In this document: in pieces, positions 52,986 to 62,383 of the stretch
How the letters are laid out: each line of letters begins with the position of its first letter
Position numbering within the stretch: position 1 is the first letter of the stretch
Source of the DNA: Campylobacterota bacterium
GTDB lineage: Bacteria; Bdellovibrionota; Bacteriovoracia; Bacteriovoracales; Bacteriovoracaceae
NCBI GenBank assembly: GCA_003650125.1
Contig: QNFX01000001.1
Span: 1 to 64,000, forward strand
DNA: 64,000 bases
Reading direction: 5' to 3'
The notes under the pieces: model-generated
What the model saw: only the letters and a program-made list of their open reading frames with translations
The model's database searches: none
Told to the model about the DNA's origin: nothing
Translations under genes and position numbers: made by a program

Positions 52986-54169
52986 TGAACGCATCCCATG
53001 TTCTCGTTACAGTTTCAGGCCCTGATCATCCCGGTATTACCGCCACTTTAATGGACATCATTGTTGATAGTGGAAACTCAGTTTGTGATATGGGGCAATC
53101 GGTAACCCATGGTCTTTTATCTCTAAGTATCTACATTCAAATCGATTCTGAAGCTGGAAGAAAAAATGATATGGTAAAAGATTTGCTTTTTGCCACCAAA
53201 AATATAGGCCTGGTGCTAAATTATCAAATGATTGATGAACAAAATTCTGATCTGGCCTTTCAAACCAAAGATAAATTTATTCTTAACTGTATATCTGTAA
53301 ATAAGCTCCATCCTAAATTTTTAAGAGATATCTCAAAAGTCCTCGCTGATCATAAAATCAATATTTTAAGAATTGATAATGTCACTCCAAAAAGCTTTAA
53401 ATCTTTAGAGATGACCACCACCCTTCCTGATGGACTAGATATTCAAGACCTAAAAAGTAAACTCATGGAGGTATCTACTTCCCATGAAGTCGATATGGCC
53501 TTTTTAAAAGATAATGTTTTTAGAAGATCCAAAAGACTGATTGTTTTTGATATGGATTCGACCCTAGTCCAAACGGAAGTTATTGATGAGATGGCCGACC
53601 AGTTGGGAGTTGGCAAAGAGGTTAGAGAAATCACTCATCGGGCAATGAATGGAGAAATAGATTTTGATCAGTCCTTGATTGAAAGGGTCTCTCTTTTAAA
53701 GGGTCTCAAAGTAGAAAAACTTCAAGAAATTTTAGATGGACTCTCCTTTACCCATGGGGCGGAAGAGTTTATTAAGAAAGTAAAATCACTGGGCTATAAA
53801 ATCGCCCTTATCTCAGGGGGCTTCAGCTTTTTTGCTGATGCTTTAAAGGAAAAGCTAGACCTTGATTATTCTTTTGCCAATGAACTAGATATTATCAATG
53901 GCGCATTAACCGGAAAGCTTGATGGTACCATCATCAATGCCAATCAAAAAGCAATGCTCTTAAAGTTAATCGCTCAACAAGAAAAGATATCCCTCGAACA
54001 AGTAGTTGCAGTTGGAGATGGGGCCAATGACCTACCTATGCTTTCCATCGCAGGTCTTGGTATCGCCTATCACGCCAAAGATATTGTAAAAAAAGAGGCC
54101 CCTCACCATATGGGCCATGGACCTATGACTTCAATTCTTTATTTTTTAGGAATTAATGGGGAAAGCTAA
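52985..54169 (+). CDS. serB: Phosphoserine phosphatase with N-terminal ACT domains
   Basis: 394 aa. Residues 1-170 form two ACT-like domains (VTVSGPDHPGITATLMDII, then LNCISVNKLHPKFLRDISKVL). The HAD phosphatase part has DMDSTLVQ (nucleophile Asp near 189), ISGGFSFF, the Lys in NQKAMLL and VGDGANDLPML. Final step of serine synthesis. ACT domains may give serine feedback. Confidence 0.95.
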   Translation: MNASHVLVTVSGPDHPGITATLMDIIVDSGNSVCDMGQSVTHGLLSLSIYIQIDSEAGRKNDMVKDLLFATKNIGLVLNYQMIDEQNSDLAFQTKDKFILNCISVNKLHPKFLRDISKVLADHKINILRIDNVTPKSFKSLEMTTTLPDGLDIQDLKSKLMEVSTSHEVDMAFLKDNVFRRSKRLIVFDMDSTLVQTEVIDEMADQLGVGKEVREITHRAMNGEIDFDQSLIERVSLLKGLKVEKLQEILDGLSFTHGAEEFIKKVKSLGYKIALISGGFSFFADALKEKLDLDYSFANELDIINGALTGKLDGTIINANQKAMLLKLIAQQEKISLEQVVAVGDGANDLPMLSIAGLGIAYHAKDIVKKEAPHHMGHGPMTSILYFLGINGES

Positions 54170-54745
54170 TTACTTTTTTACCTGAGAATCGGCATACTCC
54201 TTCATCATTTCACGACATTTATCATCTTTAGGATTGGCCAAAGCTTGTTTCATACACGATTGATATTTTTTCATTAGATTATTTCCTTGAGAGGCCCTAC
54301 CATCTCTAAAAGCAATTTCCATATCAATTTCAATATGACCACATTCAACCATCAAAAGTCCCTCACAAGATTTCTGTACTTTTTTCATCTCCTCTTGATC
54401 TGGTATTTTAGGAGCTCCATCTTCCGTAATTTTTTCCTGGCACCCAGTTGTAAGACTATTTCGATTGATTAAAATACAATCTTGAGCACTACCAGGTGGG
54501 CAAAGTTTTTGCTGTTCCACCAAACAAGGATCTGGATATTTCCCATCTTTCATTTTTGCTATAATTTTTGGAGTACATTCTTTGGAAAAATAATTTTTAT
54601 TGCTCTTTAGCCCATCAATTATACAGTCATAGATAGCAATATTAGGGTCGCATTTTATCTCTATCTCTTTATCACATTTATCTGGTACTTCCTGGGCATA
54701 AATAAACAAAGGTATTAGAAGTATAAATAAAATTAATTTTTTCAT
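54170..54745 (-). CDS. Secreted protein with GLG1-like cysteine-rich repeats
   Basis: 191 aa. Signal peptide (1-17). The mature part has three repeats of the pattern C-x7-8-C-x8-9-C-x9-13-C (near 24-57, 74-102 and 127-169). This is the layout of the cysteine-rich repeats of Golgi protein GLG1 (Cys_rich_FGFR family), which also appears in secreted bacterial proteins. Function in bacteria is unknown. Convergent with serB with no gap. Confidence 0.72.
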   Translation of the reverse strand: MKKLILFILLIPLFIYAQEVPDKCDKEIEIKCDPNIAIYDCIIDGLKSNKNYFSKECTPKIIAKMKDGKYPDPCLVEQQKLCPPGSAQDCILINRNSLTTGCQEKITEDGAPKIPDQEEMKKVQKSCEGLLMVECGHIEIDMEIAFRDGRASQGNNLMKKYQSCMKQALANPKDDKCREMMKEYADSQVKK

Positions 54746-54872
54746 GCCCTCATATTATATCATTTTAACTAAAAGGCCCAATATATACTATTTAACTCAA
54801 CCTTATTGATTTAGTTAAAAAAAGTAAAATATCTGCTAAAATATAAAGACTACTTCTACAAGGAAATTGAGG

Positions 54873-57800
54873 TTGAAATTCCTCCCGCTAATTTTAATAC
54901 ATTCTTTACTAATGACCTCTCTGCCTAGTTACGGTCAATCCAATGCTGAGAAAAATGTTCAGGCCATAAAACAGATACAAGAAGACAAGAAAAAAACACA
55001 AAAAAGATCAGATTTTGAAAAGAAGGCCACTGGTAGAGAAACCGATATTTTCACTAAATGTCGAACAAAGGTCGAAAGAAATCAAGAAAGAAAAGAGAAT
55101 GACTTAAAACTTCTTGAAGAAGCAAATAGTCTTCACACTGATGAAATAAAAACCAAGGAAGTAGAACTCGCAGAAAAAGTGAAACAATTAGAAGCTGCCA
55201 AGAAAAAAGAACAAAAACAAGGCAGTAAAGATAATGTAAAAGATCTTAAAGACACTACTGTTATAGATGAAAGACAAAGATTAATTGAAGAGGTAAAAAA
55301 ATTAGAAAAAGAATTGGTAGTTCTAAGAAAAAAAAGTGATAAAATCGCCCAAGATTTAGAACAGACACAAAAGGATTTACTGGCCGAAAGAGAGGAAGAG
55401 AAACTCAAATCACCTCCTTTTAAAATTTTTGAATTGACTACCCAAGAATTAGACTCACAATCTGTCGCCGGCTCTGCTGCCGAATCCAACATGCAGATGA
55501 TGGCCCTCTCCACATCACTTGTAAATTACCTAGATTGTCGTAATGCCAGCGATACCATGTCTAAATCCTACTACGTTCTCCGAGCTGCTGCCTCCGTATA
55601 TCTGACTAATTTTTTAGGTGAAAGTATCGACTACACTCAAGTCGGTGAGTGCATAGTGAATGAAGCTTTGGAACCACATGAAGAAAAAGATAAACAAATA
55701 GCCCTTCTTAGAAAAGCACGAAATCTATATGCTGAAATGGTAAAACATATTGAAAAATCAAATGAGGCCAGAACTGATGCCTTAAGCTTATTTTCTAAGG
55801 CCTTACAATTTGCTGTAGAAGAATGGTCACAAAAAAAGGCACGAGTAGCATCTGGCTGGGCAATGTATAGTACTGCCAAGAAAAATTATGATGATGCTTA
55901 TAAAAAATACCGTGATGTCCTAATTGCGGCATCTGTTTTAATGGGAATCGGTGCTGCCAATATCCTTTGGGGGGGATATGTTTTAATAGCTATCGCTACA
56001 GGACTATATATTTGGATGGGAGTTGAGCTCATCCCCAAAAAGAATAAGGCCCGAACAGAATTATCAGAGACCAAAAAAGAATTAAAACTCGGCCATGAAC
56101 ACACTTACCTGAAATGTAACTACCATGAGGCAAGAAATTGGGATTTAGCGGAAGAACTTAAAAAATACGAGGAACTCGCTGCCTATCAAGAAGAACAAAA
56201 GAAAAAAGAAGAAGAAGAAGAAGAGGGAAATACCACCTATTTCAAAAATCATTTTAAAGGGATGTTGGGGAACCCAGTTCTTGATTTTCTCTTTACTCCA
56301 GCTTTCGCACAAGATGAAATTCTTCTTAAAAAGACTATACAAGATATTAAAGGACAGTATGAAAAAACATCAGAAGAAGACCTCAAGGGAGGTCTTGGAA
56401 GTGAATACACAAGTTCGGTAAATATTCCGCCAAATGTTCGAGGAGAACCTGCCGGAGATGCCATTGTAAAATCTTACGAAAAAAAATATTTGGCCCAAAA
56501 GAAACAGTTTAAAAAACAAGAGGCAATCTTAAAAGGACATTATGATAAATACAATGAGCAACAAAGCATACTAGGAAAACTTAATGATGACCTAGGCGAA
56601 GTGGCCTCTAAAGAACCTTATATCCCTTGTGAATATGAATGGCCTATAACTTGGTATAAAACCTATCAATATTCCATATGTACTGGAAGTGGTGATGATA
56701 AAAAATGTAGCTCAACTGCATATTGGACAAAAGCGAAAGAAAAATCCTGGCGTGAGAAATGGAGAAAATATGGATGTTCCACTGACAACAAGAATAAAAT
56801 TGAGGCGCAAGAAAAAGTGGTTCAAGATATTTGGAATGTAATAGATCCTCTTGAAAACATACTTGAAATATTTGAAAAGGCCATGGATCAAGCGGAAATC
56901 GATTGGTATACCGCTATGAACATCAATGAAACAGGTTCTCCAGAAGGCGACCCAAATATTGAGAAACCAGATCCAAAAACGAGAATAGGACACTCCTATT
57001 TAAAATTCATCTCTAAAATTAAGGCCGAGTGGATGACCTCTGCCATCGATGTTAAACGAGATAATAATATCGTAATTGATATGCTTAGCGATTCTGATTT
57101 AGAAAGACTTTTAAATGAGCACAATGATTTAAAGGCACTGCCAGATAATAAAAAAGCAGGTTTATCTGATGCCTACACCAGATATATATATACCCAATAT
57201 GCCCATAATCTCTTAATAAAAAATATTGCTATGATGGGCACCTCTTATCAACTAGCGGCAGACCATTTGGCCGCTTTTCAAAATCTTTTGGCCGATGCTG
57301 AGGCGAAGTTAGGCCTTGATGCAATGGCCATGCCTGATCAACTACCACAGGAGCTTGTTAGAAAACCTTCCTGTGCTAAAACTGCTGGAGGAGGTATATC
57401 TGCTGATCCATCTTGCTCTTGTAAGGCAAAAGGAAATTGTGCCAAAATCGATTTCCCCTCAGCAGTTTTATGGAGTGGAAAAAAGGGTGATTCTGGAGCA
57501 GTTTTTAGAGACTATACCAACAGCACTTTAAGTGGAGACGCTAAAGGGGCCAGAGTTAGTGGTAGTGCCATCAAAAGAAATGCTGCTGCTGTTCGCGGAC
57601 GAATTGAAGATGGAAAAACATCCATTCTAAAGGCCCAGAAAAAGGCCGGTTACCAACCAACCAATTTTAACAATATCACCGCAGGGCTTGAAAGCTCTAT
57701 CAATAAACTAAGTAACAGAAATGCCGTGGCCGCTACTACTAGTGATTCTTCCCTGACAAGAAGAATAAGAAGAGCGGCCCTGATTGATAAGGTTACTGAA

Positions 57801-58124
57801 AAAGATAAAGTTCTAACTATACCTACCAGCAAAAAAATTACGAGGGCAAAACGTAAAAAGGCCACTAAAAGAAAACCTAGGCCTGGTGAAGGGATGAACC
57901 TTGGTATTGACGAAACAGATCTTGAACTTGAAGGGGAGCTAGAAGTAGAAAGTCTAGACTTTGGTTCTGGAGGAATCAAAAAATCTGCCAAGGTTGATAA
58001 GGCATCTACTAAAGAAAAAAGAAAAGGTGTAGTTGAAGATAATACTAGATCTCTTTTTGAAATCGTAACCCGCCGGTATAAAAGATCCGGCTACCCCAGA
58101 CTTCTCAAGAAGAAAAAGGAATAA
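54873..58124 (+). CDS. Very large coiled-coil membrane or secreted protein, TTG start
   Basis: The start is a TTG: one at 54867 is 2 bases after AGGA, one at 54873 is 8 bases after, so 54873 is preferred (1083 aa). Signal peptide to about residue 20. Residues 25-175 form a highly charged coiled coil. Two membrane segments are packed near 350-385. A Lys/Glu-rich part is followed by an internal hydrophobic stretch ending TPAFAQ near 475. The C-terminal third has a Cys cluster (near 850-870) and a basic region (near 980-1010). Not recognised. The size and design recall envelope-spanning scaffold proteins. Confidence 0.78.
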   Translation: MKFLPLILIHSLLMTSLPSYGQSNAEKNVQAIKQIQEDKKKTQKRSDFEKKATGRETDIFTKCRTKVERNQERKENDLKLLEEANSLHTDEIKTKEVELAEKVKQLEAAKKKEQKQGSKDNVKDLKDTTVIDERQRLIEEVKKLEKELVVLRKKSDKIAQDLEQTQKDLLAEREEEKLKSPPFKIFELTTQELDSQSVAGSAAESNMQMMALSTSLVNYLDCRNASDTMSKSYYVLRAAASVYLTNFLGESIDYTQVGECIVNEALEPHEEKDKQIALLRKARNLYAEMVKHIEKSNEARTDALSLFSKALQFAVEEWSQKKARVASGWAMYSTAKKNYDDAYKKYRDVLIAASVLMGIGAANILWGGYVLIAIATGLYIWMGVELIPKKNKARTELSETKKELKLGHEHTYLKCNYHEARNWDLAEELKKYEELAAYQEEQKKKEEEEEEGNTTYFKNHFKGMLGNPVLDFLFTPAFAQDEILLKKTIQDIKGQYEKTSEEDLKGGLGSEYTSSVNIPPNVRGEPAGDAIVKSYEKKYLAQKKQFKKQEAILKGHYDKYNEQQSILGKLNDDLGEVASKEPYIPCEYEWPITWYKTYQYSICTGSGDDKKCSSTAYWTKAKEKSWREKWRKYGCSTDNKNKIEAQEKVVQDIWNVIDPLENILEIFEKAMDQAEIDWYTAMNINETGSPEGDPNIEKPDPKTRIGHSYLKFISKIKAEWMTSAIDVKRDNNIVIDMLSDSDLERLLNEHNDLKALPDNKKAGLSDAYTRYIYTQYAHNLLIKNIAMMGTSYQLAADHLAAFQNLLADAEAKLGLDAMAMPDQLPQELVRKPSCAKTAGGGISADPSCSCKAKGNCAKIDFPSAVLWSGKKGDSGAVFRDYTNSTLSGDAKGARVSGSAIKRNAAAVRGRIEDGKTSILKAQKKAGYQPTNFNNITAGLESSINKLSNRNAVAATTSDSSLTRRIRRAALIDKVTEKDKVLTIPTSKKITRAKRKKATKRKPRPGEGMNLGIDETDLELEGELEVESLDFGSGGIKKSAKVDKASTKEKRKGVVEDNTRSLFEIVTRRYKRSGYPRLLKKKKE

Positions 58125-58186
58125 CTCAGGTATAAGGTATTTTTTCCTCTAGAAGAAATTTTTTGTCAGTATGATAGCCTTCTTTT

Positions 58187-59932
58187 ATGAAGAAAATAAT
58201 ATTCCTGATCCTTTTTGTTTCCTCTAATGTTTACTCTATAGATTTAAGCTCTCCCCGGGCCACCATGAAAACCTATCTGATGGCCATGCATAACTATAAA
58301 AAGGGAGATAATAGTGCCATTCATATTGCGATGGAAACTATAAATCTAGCTCACCTAGACAGTGCCATAAAAGAGACCTCTGGAAAACTCATAGCAGAAC
58401 AACTCATCCAAACCCTTGATCGAATCGAAAAAATTAACTATGCAGAAATACCAATTAATCTAAAAGAAAAAATCTGGATTTATAAAAAGAAAAGCGTCCA
58501 TGTAGGAGAAAAAGTTTATCCGGTAGAAATCTCTATTAGCCTACAAAAAAATGGTGATAAAGATAAACGCAAACATAAACAGATATGGAAATTCACTAAA
58601 AACACCTCTGATACTATTGGCCATTTTTGGAATTCCCTTAAAAAGAAAAAAGTTGTTCATGGGGTAGTCGAACTTAAAAGTAAAAAAGACAAAATTAAGC
58701 GCTTAATGCCGGCATGGACTGCTGATAGAAATTTCATTCTACTAAATGGCCAATGGCTCGGATTCATTGGAATTCTTTTTTTGGGCTGGCTTTTTTCCGT
58801 CATCATCATTTTTAATCTCGATAGAGTCATTATCGGTATCCTGGCCAAAGACCGTGTGAAGATACCAAAGAAGGTTAAAAATAAAGTCTACAAATCCTTA
58901 AAGTGGCTTATCATTTCATTGATTTGGATTTCTGGAATACGTTTACTAGAACTACACCTAGAGATATTAAATCCTCTAATTCGTTTTGGACAAATTATTG
59001 GGACCATTTCATTAGTTGTTCTGCTCTATTATTTTTGCGATATGGTGGCCGCTTATTTTTTAAAAAAGGCCAAGGAGTCAGAAGATGGTTTTGATGATAT
59101 CCTCGTACCCTTGCTGCAAAAAACCGCAAAGTTTTTAGTTATTGCAATTGGTTTTATATTTATTGGACAGAGTTTAGCTCTCGATATGAAAGGTATTCTC
59201 GCCGGACTAGGGATTGGTGGTATCGCCTTTGCCTTTGCTGCAAAAGATGCCCTCGCAAATTTTTTTGGTTCCATTACAGTCTTATTTGACAGGCCTTTTC
59301 ATATTGGTGACTGGGTAGTTATTGACGGAACTATTGAGGGTCAAGTGGAATCTGTAGGACTTCGTTCTACCAAGATCCGTACCTTTTATAATTCCCTGAC
59401 AATCGTTCCTAATGGGACTATATCTAATTCCTCCATTGATAATTATAATCAAAGGAAGTTCCGTCGCTTTAAAACTACCGTCGGAGTTCAATATGATACT
59501 CCTCCAGAAAAAATTGAGGCCTTCTGTGAAGGGATAAGAGAACTTATCATCACCAATAAATTTGCCCGTAAAGATTATTTTAATGTCTACCTAAATGAAA
59601 TGTCTGATAGCTCTTTAAATATTCTCCTGCATATGTTCTGGGAAGTTCCCAACTACCCCACAGAACTTGCCGAAAAGCATCGTCTTTTAATTGATATTAT
59701 CCGCCTGGCCAAAAAGATGGATGTTGAATTTGCCTTTCCCACAAGTACTATTCATATGTACACTGAAGAAAAAAGTACAGGAGTGGAAGTCCCTAAAGAA
59801 GAAGCACCTCAAATTTATGGTAAAAATCTGGCAAAAAAGATCGCCAAAAAATCCATCTCTCCTAAAAATCCTCGAAGTGATATTAAAGGTACCCAGGATT
59901 TTGATGAATCTGATCTCGACTCTGGAGATTAA
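58187..59932 (+). CDS. MscS-family mechanosensitive channel
   Basis: 581 aa. Signal peptide (1-18), a periplasmic domain (20-185), four or five membrane helices (about 190-340), then the pore helix signature GILAGLGIGGIAFAFAAKD and the MscS beta domain FDRPFHIGDWVVIDGTIEGQV, followed by the C-terminal alpha/beta domain. This larger version resembles YbdG/YnaI/MscM-like channels. It relieves osmotic pressure, which matters when a predator moves between prey and medium. Confidence 0.92.
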   Translation: MKKIIFLILFVSSNVYSIDLSSPRATMKTYLMAMHNYKKGDNSAIHIAMETINLAHLDSAIKETSGKLIAEQLIQTLDRIEKINYAEIPINLKEKIWIYKKKSVHVGEKVYPVEISISLQKNGDKDKRKHKQIWKFTKNTSDTIGHFWNSLKKKKVVHGVVELKSKKDKIKRLMPAWTADRNFILLNGQWLGFIGILFLGWLFSVIIIFNLDRVIIGILAKDRVKIPKKVKNKVYKSLKWLIISLIWISGIRLLELHLEILNPLIRFGQIIGTISLVVLLYYFCDMVAAYFLKKAKESEDGFDDILVPLLQKTAKFLVIAIGFIFIGQSLALDMKGILAGLGIGGIAFAFAAKDALANFFGSITVLFDRPFHIGDWVVIDGTIEGQVESVGLRSTKIRTFYNSLTIVPNGTISNSSIDNYNQRKFRRFKTTVGVQYDTPPEKIEAFCEGIRELIITNKFARKDYFNVYLNEMSDSSLNILLHMFWEVPNYPTELAEKHRLLIDIIRLAKKMDVEFAFPTSTIHMYTEEKSTGVEVPKEEAPQIYGKNLAKKIAKKSISPKNPRSDIKGTQDFDESDLDSGD

Positions 59933-60777
59933 AAATTACTGTTAATCTCTTTGCGAAGTAATTTATTTTCTTTACTAATAGGTTTCCTAAGAAAAGATCT
60001 ATTTAAAATATACGCTAGGCGAAAACCTGCCTGCTTTAATAGTTTTTTTAATAACTTTTTATGAACATATTGATATTTATATCTGATCTGCTTTGGAAAT
60101 ACATAAATAGAATCTAGACTGGATCGAACATCCTCTGCCCAATCTAAGATTGAACCCGCTTCCCATTCAAGAACTTCTTTAGTTTTTGGTACTCCTATAT
60201 AATAGGCCCATTCAGTAAAGGATAATTTTTGAAAATCGATCATCGCCTCATCCCAAAAACGGTGCAAGTTCATATCTTCACCGAAAAAGTTTATCTTCTT
60301 TTTGGTTCCACCCTTATCATCAACATATCCTAGATGAAGAGGTTGGTGAAAATCACCATAAAAATGAATAAGAAATTTCAAGGCCTGGGCCTTCTCTTTT
60401 TGGTTGTATTTACTAGATCTAAGAACATCCTCAAAATGGATTAAGGCCCAGATAATATTATTTTTTTTTATCTTAATATCTTTTATCTTTTCGCCCTTTT
60501 TAATATTTATATAATGCCAAGATCTGGCATGCCCCCAAGATTTATCAGATTTGATTTCATCGGCCCAAATTGCACTAAAGGGCATCTGTCCTTTTCCAAT
60601 TAATTTATCTACTTCTCTTTTGGCCACGGGATTAAGTTGACGGTAGGCCAACTCTCCGACGATTCGGTGACCATTCTTTCCCCACGGGTAGGCATTCATA
60701 GAAAATAGTAGGGTAAAAATCAGGCTACTTTTTAAAATCAAAAAGCTTCTTTTCTTTAACAATTTTGCTAACAACAT
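59929..60777 (-). CDS. Secreted S1/P1-type zinc nuclease, second copy
   Basis: The start is uncertain: ATG at 60777 gives a 31-residue signal peptide; a GTG at 60807 or a TTG at 60741 are also possible. The mature N-terminus is Trp in PWGKNGH. Zinc ligands all present: His in NGHRIVG, Asp in IWADEI, His in SWHYINI, HFYGDFHQPLH, and LHRFWDE. Only distantly related to the copy at 15658. Its 5' end overlaps the 60725 gene by about 50 bases, so they share a transcript. Confidence 0.92.
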   Translation of the reverse strand: MLLAKLLKKRSFLILKSSLIFTLLFSMNAYPWGKNGHRIVGELAYRQLNPVAKREVDKLIGKGQMPFSAIWADEIKSDKSWGHARSWHYINIKKGEKIKDIKIKKNNIIWALIHFEDVLRSSKYNQKEKAQALKFLIHFYGDFHQPLHLGYVDDKGGTKKKINFFGEDMNLHRFWDEAMIDFQKLSFTEWAYYIGVPKTKEVLEWEAGSILDWAEDVRSSLDSIYVFPKQIRYKYQYVHKKLLKKLLKQAGFRLAYILNRSFLRKPISKENKLLRKEINSNF

Positions 60778-62146
60778 CTGGCACCATCTTTTCAAATTCG
60801 AGGTCACCCTCTTGGATCATTTTGAGCACCTTTCGTGACCAAATAGCGGTCACTTTGATGTCAAAATCTTTTATATCTTCTAGATGATGATTTTTTTGCA
60901 GAAATTGCAACAAAATTTTCATATTTCCATCAATATTTATGTGATCTGAAGTGACCAGTTCATTGGCCAGTGCTGGGCCCTGATCCAGTTCTGTGGCCGG
61001 ATAGACATATAACTTGGTCCTATTCCCCAAAAGTCGACCCAAGCGGCCAAGAAGACCATATTTGTCGTTTTCCTGTCCTTCCTCGTTGAGAATGTACTCC
61101 AAGTTATAGACGCCAAGGATAAAAGCTATTTTACCATTGGTTTTACCTGTTAGGTACTTATTTAGGGAATGGAAATTTTCATGATTAGAGATCAACACCT
61201 TTTGGCCAAGTTTGGCCAAAATATCTACCCGCGCTAGAAAATCTTCATTGTCGACTCTCCCTCTTTCTAAGAGTTTTGACATGGATATCTCAGGAAGTAG
61301 AAGGGTGTTTTTATTATCGCCTAAATCTTTTTCAAAGGCCGCAAGTCCTGACTTTAACATATCCATATTAAGGTTAGTGGGAGGCCTATAACTTCCCCGT
61401 GCGATAGCGATATTTTTTTTATACATAACTTCCGAGGCCTGCCCGACACGTCCTTGCTCATCAAAATAGGCGACATCAGTATAACCGTTTTTAACCAGCT
61501 CAAGACTTAAAATCCGAGAATCAACTCCTTGAAAGGCCGGACCGTTTACCCTGATCATATCAATTTCCACTCTTTCTCTCGAGAGATTTTCCATCAAAGA
61601 TTTTACAAATTCGATAGGGTTTTTGAGATGATAAAAACAACCATAAATGAGATTTACACCAATCGAGCCTAGGGCCTGCTGTTGTTGCTGGTTTTCTCGA
61701 TCCTTCATTCTAATATGGATAATGGCATTACTAGGTTTTTCACCAGGACGTCCCTGAAATTTCACTCCCACCCAGCCATGACAATCTCGACTTCCTTTAA
61801 AACTTTTTGCAGCGACTGTATTTGCTAGGACAAAAAAGCGGGTCTCAGAAGATCTCACCTCTTTAAGCCTTTCAACGAGAATTTTATATTCCTTATCCAA
61901 CATTTTTTGCATGCGGGATTCACTTACATATCTGCCACTATCATCCTTTCCATAAATGGCATCGCTCACTACCATATCGTAGGCAGACATAGATTTAGCA
62001 ACTGTTCCTGCCGCTCCTCCCGCCTGAAAGAAGTTTCGTGCAACTTCTTGGCCGGCACCAATCTCAGCAAAAGTACCATAGATAGTATCATCCAAATTTA
62101 TTTGGAAGGCCTTTTGCTTGGAACTTAAATAGTGCGAGTTAGGCAT
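60725..62146 (-). CDS. Conserved uncharacterised protein (long cytosolic family)
   Basis: 473 aa, no signal peptide. I recognise the family from several phyla by its N-terminal FAEIGAGQEVARNFFQAGGA, SDAIYGKD, and FVLANTVAAKSF, but its function is not known to me; some database entries call it a TonB-related or nicotinate-related protein, which I cannot support. A glutamine run near 155 is odd. The family is usually single and conserved, so a core metabolic or nucleotide function is likely. The nuclease gene overlaps its end. Confidence 0.8.
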   Translation of the reverse strand: MPNSHYLSSKQKAFQINLDDTIYGTFAEIGAGQEVARNFFQAGGAAGTVAKSMSAYDMVVSDAIYGKDDSGRYVSESRMQKMLDKEYKILVERLKEVRSSETRFFVLANTVAAKSFKGSRDCHGWVGVKFQGRPGEKPSNAIIHIRMKDRENQQQQQALGSIGVNLIYGCFYHLKNPIEFVKSLMENLSRERVEIDMIRVNGPAFQGVDSRILSLELVKNGYTDVAYFDEQGRVGQASEVMYKKNIAIARGSYRPPTNLNMDMLKSGLAAFEKDLGDNKNTLLLPEISMSKLLERGRVDNEDFLARVDILAKLGQKVLISNHENFHSLNKYLTGKTNGKIAFILGVYNLEYILNEEGQENDKYGLLGRLGRLLGNRTKLYVYPATELDQGPALANELVTSDHINIDGNMKILLQFLQKNHHLEDIKDFDIKVTAIWSRKVLKMIQEGDLEFEKMVPDVVSKIVKEKKLFDFKK

Positions 62147-62239
62147 ATTAATCCTCTAAATTATTATTATTTAACTAATACTCTCTAATTATTTAACGGA
62201 ATATTTCGAAAAGAAGTAAAAGCAAAAAGGGGTTAAATC

Positions 62240-62383
62240 ATGGATTTTGGGATATTAGTGGCCGGAGTTTTAGTTCTTGGGGCCATTGGCCTTGCGATTG
62301 CTAGTGAAAAACCTAAAAAGGCCCCCATTCCAGTAAAAAAAAAAGAGAATGAGAATAATGAAGATGAAGATCTAGCGGCTTAA
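62240..62383 (+). CDS. Small single-pass membrane protein
   Basis: 47 codons. AAAAAGGGG precedes the ATG by 7 bases. Residues 3-21 are one hydrophobic helix (GILVAGVLVLGAIGLAIA), followed by a Lys-rich then acidic tail ending EDEDLAA. Divergent from 62146 and overlapping the end of convergent hemB by 12 bases. Too short for a family call, but the start signal and composition support a real gene. Confidence 0.65.
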   Translation: MDFGILVAGVLVLGAIGLAIASEKPKKAPIPVKKKENENNEDEDLAA

